Origin: Cudoniella acicularis
Lineage: Eukaryota > Ascomycota > Leotiomycetes > Helotiales > Helotiaceae
NCBI GenBank assembly: GCA_013054445.1
Contig: JAAMPI010000440.1
Location: 1-37,754, forward strand
Direction: 5' to 3'
Length of the DNA stretch: 37,754 nucleotides
Shown here: in pieces, positions 8,991 to 18,751 of the stretch
How the letters are laid out: every line of letters starts with the position of its first letter
Numbering within the stretch: position 1 is the stretch's first letter
Program-made: the position numbers and the translations under genes
The notes under the pieces: generated by a model
Told to the model about the DNA's origin: nothing
Seen by the model: the letters and a program-made list of their open reading frames with translations, nothing else
Databases searched by the model: none

Positions 8991-11657
8991 TTACTTCTTG
9001 TGTCTATCCGCTTGCGCCTTCTCAAACTTGGCAATCAATTCCTTTCTAAAGATATTTTTAGTGAGTGAGGTGAGAGGTTGAAAGGATTACTTACTGTAAT
9101 TGTCCTGGAGCAGGGCTGTAGTGACTGAATTCCATGCCGAACTCCCCTTTGCCCTGTGTGGCAGCTCTCAGTTGAGAGCTGAACCCAAACATAGCATTCA
9201 AACTGCAATCCGCAGTGAGGGTGAAATCCTCAGGCCCAATTTCGGTATCACTGATGATCGCGTTTCTCTTGTTTAACAGCCCCACAATATTTCCTTGGAA
9301 CTCATTGGGAGCTGTAATTGTAGTCTTCATCAAAGGCTCCAAAACCTGAGGCCGAGCCTCCTTGAAGGCCTTACGGAAGGCTTGTTGTGTCGCATTCTTG
9401 AAAGCCATTTCGGAAGAATCTGTCATGTGGGTAGCACCATCGTTGACAACCATCGTTGTACCAAGCACAGGATGTCCGATAAGTGGGCCCTTTTCGCAAG
9501 ATGCAAGAAATCCTTTCTCGCAAGCGAACAAGAACTTTTCGGAAATAGAACCACCAACAACCTCTTCCCTGAATTTGGAAATAGGGTAACCAGTTGGACC
9601 AGGTTCGATCGGCTCCATGTATCCCACAACACGAGCGAAATCACCAGCACCTCCAGTCTGTTTCTTGAGGGTGTGATCAAATTTGACTGGTTGGGTGATG
9701 GTTTCTCGGTATGCGACTTGTGGTTGTCCGGTTTCGACCTCGACTTTGTACTCGCGACGCATCCGCTCCACGTAAATATCAAGATGCAGTTCACCCATTC
9801 CAGAGATAATTGTTTCTTGACTTTCGGCATCGACGTGTACCCGGAAAGTAGGATCTTCACGCTGGAAACGGCTCATTGCTTTGCTGAAGTTGCCAGAATC
9901 CTTGCTTTGCTTCGGCTTGATCGACAAGGATATAACAGGATCCGGTACGAACATGGACGACATAGAGTATGGAAGCCCACCGTCAGTGAAGGTATCACCA
10001 GACGCACACTCAACACCAAACACTGCGCAAATCTCTCCTGCACCAATTTCAGGAACTTCCTCCATTTCGTTCGAATGCATGCGCACAATTCGGGGTACTT
10101 TGACCCTCTTGTCGGTCCTTGCGTTGAAAACGTTCATGCCCTTTTTCAGAGAACCTTGGTAAACCCGGATATATGTGAGTTGTCCATAATTGCTCTCTTC
10201 CAGCTTGAAGGCCAGGCCAACGAAAGGAAGAGAATTGTAAGAGACCAGCTTCACAGGAGCTTCTGCCCTCCTCTGATCGAGAGCCAAGTTTTCGACCTCC
10301 GCAGGATTTGGTAAATAGTCGCAAACGGCATCAAGCATTGGTTGAACAGACTTATCCGCCAATGCGCTTCCCATGAGAACAGGTGTAAATTTTCGGGCAA
10401 TGGTCGCTCGTCGAATGGCTGCTTTTATTTGGAGAGGACTTGGGATTTTCTCATCCAAAAAGATTTCCGCGATCTCGTCATCAACATCAGCTAAAGTCTC
10501 AATCAACATTGACCTTCTCTCCTTGGCCAACTCTTGAACATCTTCAGGAATCTCGTCGGTTACCCGCAGTGTTTCTCCTCGTGGTCCCTCATTGTAAATT
10601 GCCTGCATGTTGATCAAGTCCACAACACCTTGGAAAGTATCCTCAGAGCCAATTGGTACTTGTAAGGCCGCAGCAGGTATCCGCAACTTCTGGTTGATTT
10701 GTTCGACCGCTTTAAACGGATTTGCACCCATTCTATCCATCTTGTTCACAAAACTGATTCGGGGAATGTTGTATCGTCGCATCTGCCTGTCCACTGTGAT
10801 CGTTTGACTCTGAACTCCACTGACGGCGCACAAAATCATGACCGCACCATCCAGTACTCGCAAAGCTCTTTCCACCTCAATAGTAAAGTCGATGTGTCCG
10901 GGGGTATCGATCAGGTTTATGTGATATTTCTCCTCTTTCCCATCTTCCATCTTCAACCAATCACAGAATGTCGCCGCGGATTGGATAGTGATTCCCTTCT
11001 CTCTTTCCAACTCCATGGAATCCATCTTTGCTCCAACTGCATCTTTCCCTCGAACCTCATGGATTGCATTAATTCGACCGGTATAGAAGAGAACTCGCTC
11101 TGTCGCAGTAGTTTTGCCACTGTCGATATGTGCCTGCAAGTCTCCTGTCAGAAAGTTGATTGCAATGTGTACTCCCGAGGTAGGCATACTGCAATACCGA
11201 TGTTCCTGATCCTTTGTAACCTCCCTTTCTCAGTCGCATCCAGATTGTGTATAATCTTCTCCTGTGTCAAGGCGTTTGGATCAGCGGCCGCTTGTTTAAG
11301 ACTATTATAGGAAACATATTAGCTTCGATTTCATATGTAAAGATGCGGTATGATGGGGTCTAAAGCTTTCGAGATTCCAGGAATTGCAGTATTTGCCACA
11401 ACTCAATGATCCCCCAACCAGAAGAGAGAAAAGATGTAGAGAACTCACACGGCCTCCGCAGCGCCAGCATGTATACATCTCGTTTCGGAGAAGTATCTCT
11501 GTGTGCTCTTCCCTCTTCCCCCTAATGCGACACCAGCCCCTAACCCTCGATTCGATGCATTCAAGCACAAAAATCTAGGTCTTGCCGCACAGCTTCTTAA
11601 AGACCCAATTGATGCCTCTGCCGAAGCCACAGTTCGGACAGCTCTATGCATCCTCAT
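8991..11657 (-). CDS. MEF1: Mitochondrial elongation factor G, MEF1
   Basis: This GTPase drives tRNA-mRNA translocation on mitochondrial ribosomes. I resolve four exons: 11449-11657, 11190-11301, 9095-11133 and 8991-9045, with introns of 147, 56 and 49 nt; all phases agree, giving 804 residues, the usual length for fungal mEF-G1. The N-terminus ([16 protein letters not shown]...) is Arg/Ser/Ala-rich and fits a mitochondrial presequence. The second intron splits [17 protein letters not shown] exactly before the P-loop. GTPase motifs are AHIDSGKT (about 108-115), the switch sequence EKGITI, DTPGH (about 183-187) and NKMD (about 237-240). Domains II-V are present, including the [20 protein letters not shown] segment. 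The last exon adds [17 protein letters not shown]. An ATG two codons downstream of the chosen start is an equally possible start. The promoter is shared with the polymerase kappa gene. Confidence 0.93.
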
Positions 11658-11767
11658 GGTTGTTGGATCAATTGATGGAGATTCAATAATCGGATCATCA
11701 ACTCGACCTTTTTTTTTCTTCCAGCCGCGACGGAGCTTCTTAGCAAATCCCTGGTGCCAAGACATTG

Positions 11768-11781
11768 CACGTGCCCACGTG
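11768..11781. promoter_or_regulatory. Twin CACGTG E-boxes in a divergent promoter
   Basis: Two perfect CACGTG palindromes lie at 11768-11773 and 11776-11781, separated by two bases, inside the 288-bp gap between the MEF1 and polymerase kappa start codons. CACGTG is the core site for bHLH factors of the Cbf1/Pho4 type in fungi. The palindromes could act on both genes. Confidence 0.5.
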
Positions 11782-11945
11782 TTGTCTTTTCTCGCGTCAA
11801 CCTCAATCAATCAGACGAAATCCTTTAAAAATCATTGCCAGACACGTCAAGGAACCCGCGCATCCTTTATGAACCTGGGTCAGATGGACAGACTAACATT
11901 CATGATCCCACGCTCGAGAATATTCCCTCGTTGGGCGACTTCGAG

Positions 11946-13894
11946 ATGACGGAAGAGTCCCCGGACGAGCCCCAAGTTGTCAATGAACATGACACGTTAA
12001 AGTATTCCCTTCTAGGGCCATCATTAACTAAGTCTGGTCAGGATAATGTAGACCAACAGAAGGCATGTTGGTACATCGAACATTGAGGGAATAATGCTGA
12101 CTCGGACAGGTTTCGGAGATCATCTACAATGCCTCCAAAGGATCCAAATACTTCAACAACGAAGAGACCCGAGATAAAAATCTCACTCAGAAAATCGAGC
12201 GCATCCTCGAGAAGAAGAAGCAGTTAGAGAAGTTGGATTTGGCTGGCGATAGGAGGAAGGCGGACGATTACATCGCAGAACTCGAGTTGACCAGAGACTT
12301 GTCGCAAACCATTGTCCACATCGACTGCGATGCTTTCTATGCAGCGGTGGAAGAACTCGACCGACCCGAGCTAAAAGATGTGCCCTTTGCGGTTGGAAAA
12401 GGAGTCCTCACGACTTGCAATTACCTTGCCAGGACATTCGGTTGCAGGAGTGGTATGGCAGGATTTGTGGCCAAGAAATTGTGCCCACAGCTTATTCAAC
12501 TACCGTTGAACTTCGATAAATATACCGCGAAGGCTCAAGAGGTTCGAGAGATAATTATCGATTACGATCCAAGATTTGAGAGTGCGAGCATTGATGAGGC
12601 ATATCTCAATATTACAGAGTACTGCGAAAAGAACAATATCAGTCCAGAAGATGCTGTACAACAGCTCAGAAGAGAGGTTCATGAAAAGACCAACGTCACC
12701 ATTTCTGCAGGAATTGCAGCTAATGCCAAGTTGGCTAAAATTTGTTCAAATAAGAACAAGCCAAATGGGCAATTCTTGCTCCCAAGTAACAGGACTTCCA
12801 TTATGGCCTTCATGCGAGATCTTCCTACCAGGAAAGTCAACGGCATTGGACGAGTTTTTGAAAGAGAGCTTGATGCTGTTGGAGTCAAAACATGTGGGGA
12901 TATTTATACATATCGGCAATATCTTTCAAAGCTATTTGGGGAGAAAGCATTTCCCTTCTTGATGCAGTGTTACCTCGGTTTGGGAAGGACGAAAGTACAG
13001 CCTGCTGAAGATTACGAACGGAAAAGTATTGGCACTGAAAGTACCTTTGGCGATATGAGTGATCCGAAAGAACTTCGAGACAAACTTCGTGCAACAGCTG
13101 AAGAATTGGAGAAGGATATGATCCGGATACAATTTAAAGGCCGAACACTGTGCCTAAAAGTCAAACTTCACACCTACGAAGTCTCCACTCGCCAAGTTAT
13201 CCCACCTAAGGCCATCTACCTAGCCGATGACCTATACAAATACTCCGTCCCCATGCTCTCAAAACTAGAGCAAGAATTTCCAGGCATGAAGCTCCGCCTC
13301 ATGGGTCTTCGCTGTACCCATCTAGTCAGCATGAAGAAACCCGATACAATGGTCTTTTTCGGCTTCAAAAAGCGCCCTTCCGAACTCGCTATGACAGAAA
13401 CATCAGAAAACTCTTCTCTATCCTCGCCACCAAAACGAAAATCCGACGTCTTATCCAACGACGACGATCAATGGGAAGCCTGGCCCGACGAACTCCTCTT
13501 CGAGGACGCCGAACGTCAAGAACGCGAAGACGATCTCCAAGAACTTGAATCACTTAGCCAGGAAATTGATAAAAGGAGACATCACGGGAAAGAGATTGTG
13601 CCGAATCCGAAGAAAGGAGATGAACAGGAAGAACAGTGGTGGGACTGTCCGATTTGTTCGAGACCGCAGGCTGCGAGTGAAAGAGAGTTTAATGAGCATA
13701 TTGATTTGTGTCTTTCCAGGCAGACGATTCGAGATGCGGTGCAGGAGACGGCAGCGACGAATTCTAGAGGGGATACAAATATTCCTACGGTAGCGACTAG
13801 TAGCAAGAAGATGAAGTTAGGTAGTAATGAGCGGGGGAGGGAAAAAGGGGGGATGAAAAGTGATCCGAAACAGAGGCGATTGTGTTTCGGGTGA
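11946..13894 (+). CDS. DNA polymerase kappa (Y-family, DinB type)
   Basis: This is a translesion DNA polymerase acting in the nucleus. I place two exons, 11946-12062 and 12110-13894, giving 633 residues. The intron is of GC-AG type (donor AAG|GCATGT, acceptor GGACAG|GTT); no GT donor nearby keeps the frame, and the join VDQQK|VSEIIYNASKGS matches the conserved N-terminal clasp of the family. Catalytic motifs are HIDCDAFYAAVE (Asp at about 111 and 113) and SIDEAYL (Asp/Glu at about 201-202). The thumb and little-finger regions follow. A C2HC UBZ4-type ubiquitin-binding zinc finger lies at about 552-573 (CPICSRPQAASEREFNEHID then LCL). The extreme C-terminus KQRRLCFG only weakly resembles a PCNA-binding box. 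The ATG at 11946 is the first in frame after an upstream stop. It diverges from MEF1. Confidence 0.93.
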
Positions 13895-14385
13895 TGGATG
13901 TCTACTGCCTATCTAGACAGATTCAATAGTTCATCATAGGAGCACAATCACTCAATTTTGGGTGGAAGTTACAAGAGCACGATTGTCGGGATTGCAAATA
14001 CACTACGTGCTGTGATATTTGGTTTAGGTAATGGGTGCATTGGGAGGAGCATCTACCGTAGGCATATGGTCGGCGTCAAAGGAAAATCATAGACACAAAT
14101 CAAAGTCCATTCCCAAAGTAGAGTACCTATCCGTTTTGCAAACCCCAGATCGCCCAACCATTCCATTCCTTGTGCTCATTCATCCCAATGCATCCATTTA
14201 TTTTGTCGTTTCTTTCGCTCATCAAAACCGCCACCTATTCCATTTCCTTTTCGGTGCACAGTTATTTCCACCCGATCCGCATCCCAAACCTGAATGTTAT
14301 TCACGCAACGCCATCCTTTTCCTACCCACACTTGAGCAAAATAACCACCAGTTCACACTCCCAATAATCCCCGCTTTCCCATCAC
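13895..14385. other. Convergent intergenic region
   Basis: This is the 3' space between polymerase kappa (plus) and the RPEL gene (minus). A 131-codon plus-strand open frame starting at 14031 runs into the antisense of the RPEL gene and has low-complexity His/Pro/Ser composition, so I treat it as chance. Confidence 0.5.
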
Positions 14386-14920
14386 CTACTCATCAACAGG
14401 ATTCTCCTTCAAAATGCCCTCCTTAACCAAATCCTCCACCTTCGGCCGATGCGAAATCTTCTCATTCAAACTATCAGCACGCATATGTTTCTCCAGCTCC
14501 CTCTGCTGTCCCTGAATCGCGGGCGCGGCGTGTGTTGCTGGAAGAATGTTGCGCTCCACAAGATCCTCGCGGTTGGGGCGGTGCTCGAGGCCTTTTTTGA
14601 GGGAGTCGGTTGCGCGTTGGCGTTCGAGTTCCATGGCGGTTTGTTGGAGGGATCTAGTTTTGTTGTTAATTGATGGTGGCATGACGTGGTTATTTTTCTT
14701 TGTTTGGTTTGAATGAGGAAAGGGGGATTGAGGGGTAGATGGAAGGGGATGGGGAGGCTTACGGGGCAGCGTTCGTATCAAGAAGGATATGTCGCTCTTT
14801 CAACTCCTTGGGATCAGGACGGTGCTGCAGGTGTTTCTCGAGGGAATTCTGGCGGACATGGCTGCTGGGACGAACGGGAGAGATGGGAGTTTCGTCGATA
14901 ACTTCAGATCGGTCTGCCAT
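14386..14920 (-). CDS. RPEL-repeat protein (putative G-actin binder)
   Basis: Two exons, 14763-14920 and 14386-14653, joined across a 109-nt intron (GTAAGC...ACTAG), give a 141-residue protein. It holds three RPEL-type repeats: SLEKHLQHRPDPKELKERHI (about 26-45), SLKKGLEHRPNREDLVERNI (about 70-89) and SLNEKISHRPKVEDLVKEGI (about 114-133). In animals RPEL repeats of MRTF and Phactr proteins bind G-actin through the conserved Arg-Pro and following helix; fungal versions are short and poorly studied, so actin binding is inference. The intron falls between repeats 1 and 2. Repeats 1 and 2 are each followed by an Asn/His-Ala-Ala-Pro linker. There is no signal peptide or membrane segment, so it is probably cytosolic or nuclear. 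The start ATG at 14920 begins MADRSEVIDETP. Confidence 0.82.
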
Positions 14921-15664
14921 GTCTGCCTGCTCTTTCTTGTGTTATGCGGATTTGGAATTGGATTGAATTGATTTAGGGTTGTAATTTGGATGTGATTGTA
15001 AAGGTGAGAGTGCGATGTAGTGTGTTGAAGAGAGTGGGTGTTGGATGCTTTGTTTATGAGGAGGGTGAGCTGGTCACCTGTTGCTTGGTCGGGTGTTGTT
15101 TACCTTCGAGACCTTGACAAGAGAGAGCGGGGCAGGGCGGGGTTGTGTCATTGGGTCGTGCTAGGCTAAATCGGGGTTAGTGCGAGGAAAGCCCCTTGAA
15201 CCCCGCGACGGCCGGACGACAACAACTCGTTCGATATTTCTTTTCATCCGGATGTTTAGATGATATACATCTCTCGCTATGCTAGTGCAAGTGGCAGAAT
15301 ATTTTTTCATATACCTGAGATTAAATTTCTAAATTTATTTCACTGATCTGGACCTGATTGCACCTGCAGTGCTGAGGCAGCGTGCTTTCTCAGCAGCTTG
15401 ACTTTTGGGTCGGGTTCCTTGGAGCAGCTGAATATATTTGCTACTGCTCCATGGCTCCTGTTCCGCAATCATGGTGGTAGATTGTCGCCTGGCTGTGGGT
15501 TCCACATCAGCGGAGACATGCCAGGTTCTGTGGCGGAGCATTATTGGTCTGCAATTCAGGTGTCAAATCTGATGAGTTGCATAAGCTGAGCGCTTTTTTG
15601 TTCTTCGCCCATACGTCCACTCTAACCTATACCTCAAACTTATCAACCACAGTACACGAATACA
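14921..15664. other. Intergenic region
   Basis: This is the upstream region of the RPEL gene and of the kinase pseudogene. I see no credible coding sequence; the small open frames at 15335-15589 have no recognisable features on either strand. Confidence 0.5.
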
Positions 15665-17982
15665 ATGGAGGAGGAAGCCTTGCCTGTCAGCGGAATTCGC
15701 CCTTCCACCGATCATAAAGGCGGAGATCCGTACGTACAAGCCTTGTCGAGAAGGCTGGTGGATTTCGACCTGTCAGGGTAAAACAGCAAGCTTTCGACAG
15801 TCACCGGCAGTCGCTCACATTCATAAGGCAAAGTTTTCCTGCCTCAAGGTAAGACGGAAACCCCATTTGATAGCGACAGGGTTTTGAGCTCAGAGCTGTC
15901 ACCAGAGGAAGGGCAGTACGTTCAACCCATTGTCATGAAACTAAATCAAGCTCTGACTCAACTCAGAATGTTCGATATCGATTCAGACTGTGAGTTTTTC
16001 TGAGAAGATGATGGAGAGGAGCTTGAACTCGATGCGCAAACTCATTCGGTTTCCAGTCCTAGCATACCATTCGCAACTTCTAAAGAATTGATGTCGACGA
16101 ATCCGGAAGGCACGGGGTCGTACCTAAGCTCGGTATATAGTTCAGGTGTTTTCCAAACAGCTCCTAGTCACCCCTCTCATTTCGAGATATCACAGTCCCA
16201 GCCAGGCCAGAACCATACCCAGAGGGCGCTGAAGCAGTCCAAGTTGCGTCTCTTGTTTAAAGAAAACTCCTTGCAGCCCCCGCAGGTTTGGGTCGCCAAC
16301 AAACTTACAGATCGCGACGCACTGCACTCAGAGGATAACGAGCCTGAGCCTCAAACATCATCTGGGCCTAATGACTACAATTTGGTCTGGGACGGGTATT
16401 CGGACGAGAGCGACTGGTGTGGTGGTGGCATGCACGTCTCTTTCACTCGTGGCCAAGAAATCCATCTTGAAGGCCTCCATGAGATCGTGGGCCATGGTGC
16501 CACAGCTACGGTTGATCTCATTCACTGTCGAGGCATAAAACTTGCCAGAAAGACTATCCTATTGCGGAGAAATCTCAAGTTACGAGACGTCTTGAAGGAG
16601 GTTCGTGCGCTTCATGAACTACGGCATGCACACATCATTCGTCTAGTGGAACCTAAACTATAGGTCGAACATTCGTCATGCTGTTGTACCCAGTGGCTCG
16701 AAATAACCTTGCAGACTTCCTTCAGATATTTGGTGGAATCGAACGTGACGACATAAAAAAGACAAGTCATAAAATCTGGAGGGAAAACCTTTCTCCCAGC
16801 TCACTCTGTCCTGTCTCGGCATTGCGATATGTCCACTCCTGTGGAATCAAGCATATGGATATCAAACCAAGTAACATCCTTTTGAAGCGGGTACCTTCGT
16901 CAATAGTTCCTGATGTTTGGGACTACAAGGTGTTTCTTTGCGACTTTGGTATCTCTCACATTTTCGAGATTGACGAGTTAAGTCGAACGGAAAGCTTCTT
17001 TGGCAAATCCCCGAAATACGCAGCTCCAGAAGTTTCAACCTACTCCAATCACGGCCGGGCAGCAGATGTATTCTCGTTGGGATGCGAACTCGTTGAAATA
17101 AATACTATATTTTCGAATCGTCTGGTTGACGAACTCAATGTCTTTCGACACGGCTCGACAATGAAACAACCTATCAACGATCAAGCCGGTTTTTTGTTCG
17201 AGCCCTACAATGAAACCATCCCCCAAACTCAAATTTAGGTTCGCCAGCTAAATGATATGGCTGTGTCGACAGATTCCATTGCTTCGATGCTTGAGGAGGA
17301 TCCTGAGGCTAGGCCTAAGCTCTTCACAGTTGGAGAAAATCTCTCGCAAACTTATGGTCAAGCAGCATCGCCAGCTAGGCTGCGGACGTGGACAAGCAAA
17401 ACTCAGACGAGTATGGACATAGCGAATACCCGTTGTCCTCATGACTTGGCGGGGCCTGAACCTTACGTTTGCGACACGCCAACTATTATCGAACCTAGTC
17501 TTGAATAAGTCGAGGAAGATCCAACAAGTCCCATAGAAAGTCGCGCGAACTAGGAATTCGCTATTTAATTCTACCAATGGGTAATCATTTCAAAGAAAGA
17601 GGCCGCAACATCTGAACACATAATGCGGTATCGAGAACGGCAAAACAAGATGGTTCTCCAACCTAGTATTGTTACAGAATACTGTACAAAACATATTCAT
17701 CCCGCACATATTTACTCCAGAAGAAAGTCCACCAACTCTACATATCGCGATATCATTTAGGTATATGTCGCAGGGTCTCCTTTACTGATCACCCACCAAG
17801 CATCTACCACCACCAATCAGCACTACTCTCCAAACGATGACGAATGGCCAGATGACGGGGACTCACGAATCACACCTGGAATCCAGCCCAATACACACAA
17901 GCAAATGTTTATGAGCAGATCGGCTCCGCATCCCGTTTTCAGGAAGACGGAGAGGAAAGGGAGAAAAATCGCGAGGAGGTAG
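15665..17982 (+). pseudogene. Protein kinase pseudogene with RIP-like nonsense codons
   Basis: The frame begins at ATG 15665 (MEEEALPVSGIRPSTDHKGG) and can be followed for about 770 codons to a stop at 17980. Kinase features are clear: a Gly-rich loop GHGATATV with ARKTI (near 16490-16560), an alpha-C region DVLKEVRALHELRHAHII, the catalytic loop KHMDIKPSNILL (near 16850), CDFG (near 16940) and KYAAPEV (near 17015). Coding is interrupted by in-frame stops at 15779 (TAA), 15824 (TAA), 16001 (TGA), 16654 (TAA), 17236 (TAG), 17506 (TAA), 17551 (TAG), 17566 (TAA) and 17758 (TAG). A single-base deletion near 16648 changes frame just before TIGRTFVMLLYPVA. Eight of nine stops fit CAA/CAG to TAA/TAG and the other fits CGA to TGA. 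The Asp-rich tail ([16 protein letters not shown]) ends normally. It is probably a RIP-damaged member of a multicopy kinase family. Confidence 0.8.
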
Positions 17983-18751
17983 AGAAGTACATCGGACTAT
18001 AACTTCGACTCATATCAGCGATTGTTCGGACTCTGGAATGGAAAATCGCGCAGACTTGGAACAGGTAACGCTTCGTTATGCTGCGCAACTGGAGAAATAA
18101 AACCTACATTTGATGATGCCTGCCGCGCCATATTTATTGGATTTCACTCGTTGATGTTTGGATATTTTTTATGGTGGATTTTCTTGCTGGAATTTTGTTG
18201 ATTTTCGTACGTATGTGTTGTCTGGATGCGCTCGTGTCGATTGAGGAATTATGTGCGAGAAAGAACAAAGGTCTTATAAGTAGGAGAGCACTTCCTTGGC
18301 TTTGATGCTTTCTGCCAAGAAGTTGGTCTCTTTCACTAATGACGTTGTTGGGGTACAGTGACGCCACTGCCGGGTGCCGGATGTTTATTTTTGGAAGCGA
18401 TTCGCCACTCGGCAATCCGTGTAGGGATCATCCGCCCCCTTTTTCAACATCACGTTCAATTTACTTCGATGTTCTCACTCAAGCTTGTCAGTAACACAGC
18501 GAAATCATTCGAACGCGCAAATTCCATATGCAGTGCCTAGGATTTTGCGAGATGCAAGCAGCACCATTTTTATAAGATCAAGTGTTCAAGCTGAGACAGT
18601 TTTATCCGTCAAAATGAACGTTTATTACTGCTCATTTCATACTTTATCGTGCTCTGTAGTACTAGTTATTATAAAAGCCATGCTTTTATTGACGGGATCT
18701 CTCCTGTGAATATCGACTTATAACTCTCATCATTTTCCTTCACCTCTCAAA
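17983..18751. other. Intergenic region
   Basis: No supportable gene. The minus-strand open frame at 18134-18415 has no family features. This region lies downstream of both the kinase pseudogene and the zinc-ribbon-repeat gene. Confidence 0.45.

Noticed and set aside
9295..10314. 339-codon open frame on the plus strand
   Set aside because: It is antisense to the conserved GTPase exon of MEF1 and has Cys/His/Arg-rich shadow composition with no domain.
10699..11310. 203-codon plus-strand open frame
   Set aside because: It is antisense to MEF1 exons and crosses two well-supported introns; shadow frame.
13871..13894. PCNA-binding (PIP) box at the polymerase kappa C-terminus
   Set aside because: KQRRLCFG has the Gln and Leu but lacks the paired aromatic residues expected of a true PIP box.
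14031..14426. 131-codon plus-strand open frame
   Set aside because: Low-complexity composition, overlaps the RPEL coding exon in antisense, no features.
15770..15850. An intron explaining the stops at 15779 and 15824 in the kinase gene
   Set aside because: The GTAAAA donor leaves phase 2 and no nearby acceptor restores the frame, while straight reading in the same frame stays protein-like through both TAA codons, so CAA-to-TAA changes fit better.
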